DNA from: Richelia sp. UBA3308
GTDB taxonomy: Bacteria > Cyanobacteriota > Cyanobacteriia > Cyanobacteriales > Nostocaceae
Assembly: GCA_002361335.1 (NCBI GenBank)
Contig: DESS01000019.1
Coordinates: 1-12,120, forward strand
Direction of reading: 5' to 3'
DNA: 12,120 nucleotides
The notes under the pieces are model-generated. The model was not told the DNA's origin and searched no databases. It saw only the letters and a program-made list of their open reading frames with translations. Positions 7,256 to 12,120 of this stretch are shown one piece after another (the stretch's first letter is position 1; every line of letters begins with the position of its first letter). A program made the translations under genes and the position numbers.

Positions 7256-7924
7256 CTAAGTTCGCAAACGATACCCCACACCTCTAACTGTCTCAATCAA
7301 ATTATTCCCCAGTTTTCTTCGTAAATGACCAATATAAACATCAACAACATTAGAACCGGGATCGTAATCATAACCCCAAATCCGGTTTAGTAATTGCTCT
7401 CTACTCATTACCTGCATCGGATGACGCGCTAATATTTCTGTTAAAGTAAATTCTCTGGCTGACATTTCTATTTCTGTTTCTCCCAACCAAACTTGTCGTG
7501 TCAGCAAATTTAAAGTTAAATTACCAATTTGCAATTTAGTTTCGTCTTTACCCTTCGGTTGATGAACTTTACGCAACTGAACGCGAATTCTTGCTAGCAG
7601 TTCTTCAAAACGAAAAGGTTTTGTGATATAATCATCAGCCCCACTCTCAAGTCCCAATACCGTATCATTTAAACCGTCTCGTGCTGTCAGCACAATTATT
7701 GGTAATGTCTCTCCACGTCCCCGTAGTTGTCTAAGTACTTCCATCCCGTCCATTCCGGGAAGTCCTAAATCTAGAATTAAAAGCTCAAAATCCTTAGTGC
7801 TAGCGATATCTACAACTTCTCGACCATTCTTAACGACAAGAATTGTGTATCCGTGAGCTTGTAATCCGGCTTCGATAAACTCGGCTATGTGGGGATTGTC
7901 TTCGGCGATGAGAATTCGGTTCAT
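7256..7924 (-). CDS. OmpR/PhoB-family response regulator
   Basis: This 222-residue DNA-binding regulator should be phosphorylated by the kinase encoded just upstream. The receiver domain (about 1-118) has the acidic pair E8/D9, phosphoacceptor D52 in the LDLGLPGMDG context, T80 and K102. The winged-helix effector (about 128-220) has SAREF near 155-159, the recognition-helix segment VVDVYIGHLRRKL, and the ending VRGVGYRLRT. The ATG at 7924 is chosen because MNRILIAEDN is the canonical receiver start; GAGG at 7934-7937 lies nine bases upstream. An in-frame start at 8032 would add 36 residues that are only the kinase's 3' coding sequence read in another frame. The start lies inside the kinase gene, so translation is probably coupled. 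Targets are unknown; the promoter regions near 10230-10310 and its own operon are candidates. Confidence 0.95.
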   Translation of the reverse strand: MNRILIAEDNPHIAEFIEAGLQAHGYTILVVKNGREVVDIASTKDFELLILDLGLPGMDGMEVLRQLRGRGETLPIIVLTARDGLNDTVLGLESGADDYITKPFRFEELLARIRVQLRKVHQPKGKDETKLQIGNLTLNLLTRQVWLGETEIEMSAREFTLTEILARHPMQVMSREQLLNRIWGYDYDPGSNVVDVYIGHLRRKLGNNLIETVRGVGYRLRT

Positions 7925-9398
7925 TCGCTGTATCCTCAGAGATAGGAAATACGATTGTGAAAGTTGAGCCACTTCCAAGGACTGAATCCAGTTCAACCCA
8001 GCCATTATGGGCACAAGCAATGGCTTCGACAATCGATAATCCTAAACCTGCTCCTTCTCCGGGAGAATAGCGATCGCTATGGCTAGCACGAGCAAAGCGT
8101 TCAAAAATCCGTTCTTGATTTTCAGGAGCAATTCCAACTCCAGTATCGCGTACCCATAGATAAGCATAGTCATCTCGAACTGCCGAACCAAGGGTAATTG
8201 TATCGCCTTCTTGTGTATATTTAATGGCATTTTGAACGAGATTCATTACTGCTTGGGTTAAACGTCCTTTATCAATTGCAACCGGACTCAAACCCTTTGA
8301 TTCTAGTCGCCAATCCCGTTTTGCCATGGCTTGTGCTTTAAAATATAGTTCTTCGGTAAACCAGTCAAGTTCTTCGGGTTTAATTCTTAAGAAATTGGGT
8401 TGTTCGGCTTTGGCAATTAGAAGTAAATCGTTAACTAAACGGTTCATCCGACTTAGTTCATCGGTGACTAATTCAATCGTTTCGTTTTGTTTTTCTGGTC
8501 GATATTTGAGTACTTCTAAATGACCTTGAATAATGGTAATTGGGGTTCTTAATTCGTGTCCAGCATCTTTGAGAAACTCTTGTTGGGTTTCAAAAGCTAA
8601 CTGGAGACGATCAAGCATAGCATTGAAAGTAGCGCTCAATTCAGCAATTTCATCGTTTCCAACAGCAGAAATTCGCTTTGACATATCGGTTTGCGTAATT
8701 TCACGTGCTGTTTCGGTAACCTGACGTAGAGGAAATAAAACCCTTCCTGCGGTTATCCAAGCGATGATAAAAAACAAGGTTAAAACTATAGTTGCTACCT
8801 TAATTACTAGGATAATCGTCTGGGTTCCAGTTTGATAATCTGCTCTCGCATCTTGAATAGCAACTACAACTCCCCTGCTTAGATTTATTTTAATAGGTTT
8901 GGCTACATAGTAAATAGGTCCTGAGGGGAGAATTAATTCGTTACGTGTTAAATCGGAAACTTTTTCCCATTCTGTAATTAATTGAGAATTTTGAGTAATT
9001 TCTTTTGGTAGCAGTAATTGATTTGATTTAAAAATCTCTCCTTTTATTACAACCAAGATATACTCATTTCTAGCAGAAACGTGGAGTGCTAAAACCCTTT
9101 CAATAACAGATTCTAATTGATTTGTAGACGGATTATCATTAACCAACTTTTGTTCAAGCAAGCGGTTAAATTTACCAACCTCTGCTGTTAAAGCATCTTG
9201 AGTTCGATTTTGTAAAACATCACAGAAAATTTGACGAGTTACCCCAACTGAAACCAATACAGTAGATGTGGTAAGCAGAAAATACCAAGCTAGAATGCGA
9301 AAGCGAACACTACAGAAAAATCTTTGTTTAAAAGACCTTGATTTATTTTGGTTAAATTCCCTATTTTTGTGAATAGAAAAAATATTAGGTTTCATCAT
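7830..9398 (-). CDS. Membrane sensor histidine kinase
   Basis: The 522-residue kinase has a basic N-terminus, transmembrane helix 1 (about 33-54), an extracytoplasmic sensor of about 135 residues (55-190) and transmembrane helix 2 (about 194-216). A HAMP linker (about 217-268) follows, then the HisKA dimerisation domain with phospho-accepting H281 in GHELRTP, and a HATPase_c domain with the N box near 386-390, DTGVGIAP at 418-425, the F box IFERFAR at 431-437 and GAGLGLSI at 449-456. All key residues are present. The sensor domain matches nothing I can name, so the stimulus is unknown. The last ~31 residues are encoded by DNA that also encodes the regulator's start, and form a basic, Ser/Arg-rich tail. 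The start is ATG at 9398, followed by a second ATG; no clear Shine-Dalgarno is seen, and translation may be coupled to the small ORF ending seven bases earlier. Confidence 0.95.
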   Translation of the reverse strand: MMKPNIFSIHKNREFNQNKSRSFKQRFFCSVRFRILAWYFLLTTSTVLVSVGVTRQIFCDVLQNRTQDALTAEVGKFNRLLEQKLVNDNPSTNQLESVIERVLALHVSARNEYILVVIKGEIFKSNQLLLPKEITQNSQLITEWEKVSDLTRNELILPSGPIYYVAKPIKINLSRGVVVAIQDARADYQTGTQTIILVIKVATIVLTLFFIIAWITAGRVLFPLRQVTETAREITQTDMSKRISAVGNDEIAELSATFNAMLDRLQLAFETQQEFLKDAGHELRTPITIIQGHLEVLKYRPEKQNETIELVTDELSRMNRLVNDLLLIAKAEQPNFLRIKPEELDWFTEELYFKAQAMAKRDWRLESKGLSPVAIDKGRLTQAVMNLVQNAIKYTQEGDTITLGSAVRDDYAYLWVRDTGVGIAPENQERIFERFARASHSDRYSPGEGAGLGLSIVEAIACAHNGWVELDSVLGSGSTFTIVFPISEDTANEPNSHRRRQSPHSRVYRSRITSSRIHNSCR

Positions 9399-9405
9399 TT
9401 TTTAA

Positions 9406-9576
9406 TTATGAAAATGATTGACGAGAAAGTAACAACTCTAAACGTGCTTGAGATTGATAATTAAATTCTTGCTGATAATCAGCGGTCATATGCTGCTGAA
9501 GATGAACTACGTAATGCATCAAGCTTAAACTTGAATCTAGGTTTTTTACTTCAGAAGGATAAAATCTAAAACTCAT
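9406..9576 (-). CDS. Small 56-residue ORF preceding the kinase
   Basis: The minus strand has an uninterrupted reading frame from ATG (9576) to TAA (9406) for 56 residues, beginning MSFRFYPSEV and ending LLLSRQSFS. The protein is polar, rich in Gln, His and Tyr, and has neither a membrane segment nor cysteines. I do not recognise it. In its favour: it fills the gap between the cytochrome and kinase genes, ends only seven bases before the kinase ATG, and would give the kinase a way to be translated by coupling. Against it: no Shine-Dalgarno is visible, and 56 open codons can occur by chance in AT-rich DNA. A TATAAT lies 11 bases upstream of the ATG, which would give an almost leaderless mRNA. 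Confidence 0.45.
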   Translation of the reverse strand: MSFRFYPSEVKNLDSSLSLMHYVVHLQQHMTADYQQEFNYQSQARLELLLSRQSFS

Positions 9577-9587
9577 GGTTTTTTTTG

Positions 9588-9593
9588 ATTATA
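9588..9593 (-). promoter_or_regulatory. Candidate -10 element for the small ORF-kinase-regulator unit
   Basis: TATAAT reads perfectly on the minus strand, 11 bases before the ATG of the 56-residue ORF. No good -35 hexamer is found at 16-18 bases; the best match, ATGACA, is about 20 bases away. If used, transcription would start only a few bases from the small ORF start, or would give a leader of roughly 180 bases for the kinase if the small ORF is not real. Confidence 0.3.
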
Positions 9594-9637
9594 GAACTTA
9601 GGTAAAGAGAAATTGTCATTGCTATGGGAATGAGGAC

Positions 9638-9667
9638 AATCCAAAATCTAAAATCTAAAATCTAAAA
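9638..9667. repeat. Heptamer tandem repeat (AATCTAA)n
   Basis: AATCCAA is followed by three perfect copies of AATCTAA (9645-9665) and a partial unit. Heptanucleotide tandem repeats (STRR) of this kind are established features of heterocystous cyanobacterial genomes. Here the array overlaps the last codons and stop of the cytochrome gene, so the repeat supplies part of its C-terminus (FNFRF). Confidence 0.8.
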
Positions 9668-10227
9668 TTGAATTTATTTTTTTTAATCTTTTTAAAGAAA
9701 CCCCGCACTACTTTTCGCTGGTCAACCGCATGTAAAATAATAAAAGCTCCGAAAGTATAAGCCAGCCAAAAATGAATACTTCTACCTAAATCAACCAAAG
9801 CACTATTTTGAGGAAATAAATCGGGTAAAGTTATCCCCAAAAAGCGCACATTGTTACTTCTAAAAGAATTGGAGAAAAAGAAACCGCTGATAGGGACAGC
9901 CCACATAAATAGATAAAGAGCAGTATGAAGAGCAAACTTCTGCATCCATTCACGACTATACTTTGGTAGACGCTTAGTATACTTCTTCCACCATACCTGT
10001 AGCAGAGTAAAAATTCTCCACGTTAATAAAGCCATCGTTAACACTCCCACAGTTTTATGAAAGTCGTAGAGAGGGTTGCGTATGAAAAAATCTCTGGGTA
10101 AACGGGCCATAAAAGCTCCACCAATAAAAAGCACGATGTAGCATTTAAACATCCACCAGTGAATTGACATCAGATGCTTGAAAGCAGAATTTTGTCTTGG
10201 TTTGGTAACTTTTAAACCTTGACTCAT
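9655..10227 (-). CDS. Cytochrome b561 family membrane protein
   Basis: The 190-residue protein resembles the bacterial four-helix b561 (CybB/YceJ-like) family of dihaem membrane electron carriers. Predicted helices lie at about 24-42, 59-78, 99-118 and 150-168. Conserved-position histidines are H23 (in HWWM), H57 (in DFHKTVG), H152 and H166 (in IHFWLAYTFGAFIILH), with H101 additional; assignment of four of them as haem ligands follows from the family. The lysine-rich C-terminal tail should be cytoplasmic. The start at 10227 is set by TAAGGAG at 10234-10240, six bases upstream. The in-frame ATG at 10257 has no binding site and sits in the loop of a hairpin. The gene lies upstream of the small ORF and kinase on the same strand, 78 bases apart, so co-transcription is plausible. 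The electron donor and acceptor cannot be told from sequence. Confidence 0.85.
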   Translation of the reverse strand: MSQGLKVTKPRQNSAFKHLMSIHWWMFKCYIVLFIGGAFMARLPRDFFIRNPLYDFHKTVGVLTMALLTWRIFTLLQVWWKKYTKRLPKYSREWMQKFALHTALYLFMWAVPISGFFFSNSFRSNNVRFLGITLPDLFPQNSALVDLGRSIHFWLAYTFGAFIILHAVDQRKVVRGFFKKIKKNKFNFRF

Positions 10228-10233
10228 CGTTTT

Positions 10234-10267
10234 CTCCTTAAGTTGTTTGAAGTTCATACAACTTAAG
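10234..10267 (-). promoter_or_regulatory. Perfect 10-bp dyad overlapping the cytochrome ribosome binding site
   Basis: CTTAAGTTGT at 10237-10246 pairs perfectly with ACAACTTAAG at 10258-10267 across an 11-base loop. In the mRNA the 3' arm ends in the first bases of TAAGGAG (10234-10240), so folding would bury part of the Shine-Dalgarno. A second perfect 7-bp inverted repeat (GTTTGAT at 10267-10273 with ATCAAAC at 10286-10292) starts at its outer edge. The dyad may be a translational control hairpin or an operator in DNA. Confidence 0.55.
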
Positions 10268-10294
10268 TTTGATGTCAGTACTTAAATCAAACGT

Positions 10295-10310
10295 GAAAGT
10301 TTTATGAAAG
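10295..10310. promoter_or_regulatory. GAAAG direct repeat with 11-bp period
   Basis: GAAAG occurs at 10295-10299 and 10306-10310, exactly 11 bp apart, upstream of the cytochrome gene. OmpR/PhoB-type regulators commonly bind direct half-sites spaced about one helical turn apart, and such a regulator is encoded downstream in the same gene run. Two 5-bp sites are weak evidence in AT-rich DNA. Confidence 0.25.
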
Positions 10311-10332
10311 ATTTTTTAGAATTACATCTTGA

Positions 10333-10824
10333 AATCAAGGTATCTTTGGTACCCAATTTCGACCACAACTAACTCCTAAAAGCGATATTACTGCAACTGG
10401 TGCTGATAATATAGAAGACTCAAGTGGTATTGTCGAAATTATCACCCCTAATATTGACCTTAACAGTGGCTTAGTCAACCTACCATCAATCCCAGTGGAA
10501 ACCGAAGTTGCCGAAGCTTGCGCTGCTGGTAGTTCTATAGCCCAAAGTCGATTTGAAATTATCGGACGCGGTGGCTTGCCGACTCTACCTACTGACGCTT
10601 TGAGTCCAGATGCAGTACAGGTTGATTTGGTGAGTATCAAACCGGAAGTTAATAAACCTGCTGGTACAAATGTTTCTACAAAACCTCAAAACTCTACACC
10701 AAGGAAAATTGTAGAAGCAACTGGTTGGGTACGAAATGATAAAGGAGAAATATTTTTTGTCGCCGATGCGGCTAATGAAACGCAAGTTGATAATTGGTAT
10801 AGGAAAAACTATTGTCCCAGGTGA
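10333..10824 (+). pseudogene. 3' remnant of a filamentous-haemagglutinin-type exoprotein gene
   Basis: An open frame of 163 codons runs to TGA at 10822-10824. It has no start; an in-frame TGA sits at 10330-10332. Its opening QGIFGTQFRPQLTPKSDIT, the following GIVEI.TPNIDLNSGLVNLP and the later SRFEIIGRGGLPTLPTDAL are hallmark C-terminal motifs of the large cyanobacterial exoproteins with a filamentous-haemagglutinin N-terminal domain (two-partner secretion substrates). The end, IVEATGWVRNDKGEIFF, also fits the family. The N-terminal secretion domain and the beta-helix body, normally many hundreds of residues, are missing, so this is a truncated relic. A GTG at 10495 could start a 109-residue protein, but I see no reason to believe it is used. 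Confidence 0.75.
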
Positions 10825-10835
10825 TTGCCAGTAGG

Positions 10836-10877
10836 GCAGAGCGTAAGGTGGCATATGTCCCATTGGAAACGCTCTGC
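10836..10877. repeat. Inverted repeat between convergent reading frames
   Basis: GCAGAGCGT at 10836-10844 pairs perfectly with ACGCTCTGC at 10869-10877, with a 24-base loop centred on the palindrome CATATG. It lies between the haemagglutinin remnant (+) and the 57-residue gene (-), a natural place for a shared terminator, but neither side has a T-tract. A C-rich patch with two ATGCCC units follows at 10881-10906 and resembles a short-repeat relic. Confidence 0.45.
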
Positions 10878-10920
10878 TAACCCAATGCCCTTTCGGCCCC
10901 ATGCCCGACTTAGAAGTCAG

Positions 10921-11094
10921 TTAAAGAATCTTGTTAAGAGGTGAAGAATATCCTCTCTTAATAATAAAATTTTTATGTTCAAAAATAAACTCGCTATAGT
11001 CAGCCAAATCATCAATTCCAAGCAAGTTAAGAAAAATTTCGGCTGCTAACCAAAAGGATATTTTTACTAATAGTTTTTGCCAAGATATATCCAT
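10921..11094 (-). CDS. Small 57-residue protein with a hydrophobic N-terminal half
   Basis: ATG at 11094 to TAA at 10921 encodes 57 residues: MDISWQKLLVKISFWLAAEI, then FLNLLGIDDLADYSEFIFEH and a basic tail ending PLNKIL. Residues about 8-26 are hydrophobic or amphipathic and could insert in or lie on a membrane; residues 28-40 are acidic. GAGAGGG at 11100-11106 lies five bases upstream, a strong and well-placed ribosome binding site, and this is the main reason to call the gene. It faces the 254-residue gene divergently across 232 bases. I cannot assign a function or named family. Its shape fits the many small membrane-associated cyanobacterial proteins of unknown role. Confidence 0.7.
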   Translation of the reverse strand: MDISWQKLLVKISFWLAAEIFLNLLGIDDLADYSEFIFEHKNFIIKRGYSSPLNKIL

Positions 11095-11326
11095 CACAGC
11101 CCTCTCTTTAATTTAAATATTAAGTTTTGTAACGGTTAGTGGAATTTGTAGATTTTAAATCCTGAGTATAATCACGAACTTCAGCTTGGGGGTTGTTGTT
11201 AATTTTGTTAAGCAACTGACAATAGCTGAATTGTACGGAGCGTAAAGGCGAAAAAGTAGCCAAAAATACCTCACCGACATGGGGTTGTATTCGTTAATAT
11301 CTACTGTCCAAATAGGAGTGAATACC
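11095..11326. other. Divergent intergenic region
   Basis: These 232 bases separate the 57-residue gene (-) from the 254-residue gene (+) and must hold both promoters. A TATACT on the minus strand near 11170 could be a -10 for the small gene, but no matching -35 is seen. I see no NtcA-type GTA-N8-TAC site and no strong hairpin. Confidence 0.4.
11314..11318 (+). promoter_or_regulatory. Ribosome binding site deciding the start of the 254-residue gene
   Basis: AGGAG lies eight bases before the ATG at 11327. The upstream in-frame ATG at 11279 has no such site, so the shorter protein is preferred. Confidence 0.7.
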
Positions 11327-12091
11327 ATGAATCAAGCATTAACAGTTCAAGAACTAGTAATTGCGATCGCGGCAAAAAATCTCAAGCCTTCTATACTCAA
11401 TCCAGATTTTCTGAAATATAGTGGCATTATTCCAGAAGATTGGGAATTTTCTGGTAAGCCAATCTTTAACAACAATGTGGTGCGGATAGCATTTAAGAAC
11501 AATGTGAATATCATTGTTCAAGGCAATAGTTTGATGTTTGCTGAAGTCATTGGGGGAAAAAGTGCAGATTCTGTATTAATTCCAGAGATTGCGCGAAAGT
11601 TTGCTAAAAAATTACCGAATATAGATTTTCAAGCCGTGGGTATTAATCCCAGAGGATTTGTGGCTTTTGAAAAAGAAGGTGCAGGGCGGGAGTTTATGAC
11701 GCAAAAGTTGTTGTCACCTGCTGCTTGGCATGATATTGGTGAAGCTCCAATGCGAGCATCACTTAATCTAGTTTACAAGTTACAGGGTGGTCCTTTGTCT
11801 TTGAATATTAGTGAAGCGGCTTTAAAGCAAGAAAACAAAAGAATACCTCTTGTAATTTTTAGTGGTAGTTTTGGCTATGAAATAGCGAATAATAGTAAAG
11901 AAGAAAAGCTTGGTTTGATTAATCAAGTGATTGAGAATTGGTTCACTGATGTGACTACTTTTTCTGACTTGGTAAATAACAAGTTTATAAATAAAGCCAA
12001 TCATCATATTTCCTTGGCAGAAATGTTAGAAAATATTCCTGAAGCTAAAACTGAAGAAGTAGATTTGTTTGCTGTTGGTGCAGGGGCGTAA
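11327..12091 (+). CDS. Conserved-type protein of unknown function, 254 residues
   Basis: The protein starts MNQALTVQELVIAIAAKNLK and ends EEVDLFAVGAGA. It has no signal peptide, no membrane helix and no cysteine, so it is probably a soluble cytoplasmic protein. The sequence alternates beta-rich stretches (VVRIAFKNNVNIIVQGNSLMF; LNLVYKLQGGPLSLNISEAAL) with helices, and contains a distinctive AVGINPRGFV motif around residues 123-132. It resembles uncharacterised cyanobacterial proteins I recall, but I cannot name a family or role. A HIP1 site at 11363-11370 lies in its coding sequence, consistent with a long-resident gene. The start at 11327 is preferred over 11279 because of AGGAG at 11314-11318. 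It faces away from the 57-residue gene and shows no operon partner within the window. Confidence 0.85.
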   Translation: MNQALTVQELVIAIAAKNLKPSILNPDFLKYSGIIPEDWEFSGKPIFNNNVVRIAFKNNVNIIVQGNSLMFAEVIGGKSADSVLIPEIARKFAKKLPNIDFQAVGINPRGFVAFEKEGAGREFMTQKLLSPAAWHDIGEAPMRASLNLVYKLQGGPLSLNISEAALKQENKRIPLVIFSGSFGYEIANNSKEEKLGLINQVIENWFTDVTTFSDLVNNKFINKANHHISLAEMLENIPEAKTEEVDLFAVGAGA

Positions 12092-12117
12092 CGCACTCGT
12101 TTTCACAAAATCGCGTT
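12090..12117 (+). terminator. Possible hairpin after the 254-residue gene
   Basis: AACGC at 12090-12094 can pair with GCGTT at 12113-12117, and TTTT (12100-12103) with AAAA (12107-12110) around a CAC loop. It starts within the TAA stop codon of the gene. The window ends three bases later, so a following T-tract cannot be checked. Confidence 0.3.
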
Positions 12118-12120
12118 GCT

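Noticed and set aside
6990..7256. 88-codon minus-strand frame as a real gene
   Set aside because: Only its first ~42 codons match the AAA-like family; the rest is antisense to a transposase fragment, so it is a chimeric accident.
7256..8032. Longer start for the response regulator
   Set aside because: The extra 36 residues are the kinase 3' end in another frame and precede a canonical receiver N-terminus with its own GAGG site.
10225..10257. Upstream ATG at 10257 for the cytochrome
   Set aside because: It adds ten residues with no binding site, while the ATG at 10227 has TAAGGAG at the right distance.
10335..10902. Two minus-strand frames opposite the haemagglutinin remnant
   Set aside because: They are antisense shadows; the plus strand carries clear family motifs in one continuous frame.
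11279..11326. Upstream ATG at 11279 for the 254-residue protein
   Set aside because: No Shine-Dalgarno precedes it, whereas AGGAG precedes the ATG at 11327.

Overview
The window looks like chromosomal DNA of a cyanobacterium, most likely a filamentous heterocystous (Nostocales-type) species. The octamer GCGATCGC (HIP1) occurs seven times in 12 kb (starts 375, 989, 2473, 2950, 6277, 8070, 11363), where chance would give well under one. There are also AT-rich intergenic stretches full of inverted repeats, a heptamer repeat (AATCTAA)n, and protein families typical of these organisms. The taxonomic call is an inference from composition and content.

Layout. (1) 1-161: a short spacer carrying what looks like a 107-bp miniature inverted-repeat element. 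(2) 162-6368, minus strand: one giant gene for a 2068-residue acidic, cysteine-free modular surface or secreted protein. Its order is a parallel beta-helix of 26-residue coils, two Calx-beta domains, a VWA-like DUF1194 domain, Calx-beta, a second DUF1194, Calx-beta, cadherin-like repeats (one truncated) and a DUF4114-type C-terminus. (3) 6369-7255: a long non-coding region with at least five inverted repeats, then a scar where a transposase remnant (+) abuts an AAA-like ATPase remnant (-). (4) 7256-10227, minus strand: a probable operon-like run of cytochrome b561-type protein, a 56-residue small ORF, a sensor histidine kinase and an OmpR/PhoB-type response regulator. The kinase and regulator genes overlap by 95 bp. 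(5) 10258-10900: a promoter region with dyad and 11-bp-spaced direct repeats, followed by the 3' remnant of a filamentous-haemagglutinin-type exoprotein gene. (6) 10921-11094, minus: a 57-residue small protein gene with a strong ribosome binding site. (7) 11327-12091, plus: a 254-residue protein of unknown function.

How the parts may work together. The only clear functional unit is the two-component system. The cytochrome gene upstream on the same strand suggests a link between membrane redox or metal state and signalling, but this rests on gene order alone. The giant protein is probably exported without an N-terminal signal peptide (type I-like, Ca2+-dependent folding) and used in adhesion or matrix building; its secretion genes are not in the window. 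The remaining pieces (transposase, AAA ATPase and haemagglutinin fragments, miniature repeats) mark this as an actively rearranging accessory region. I found no RNA genes, CRISPR arrays or intact insertion sequences.
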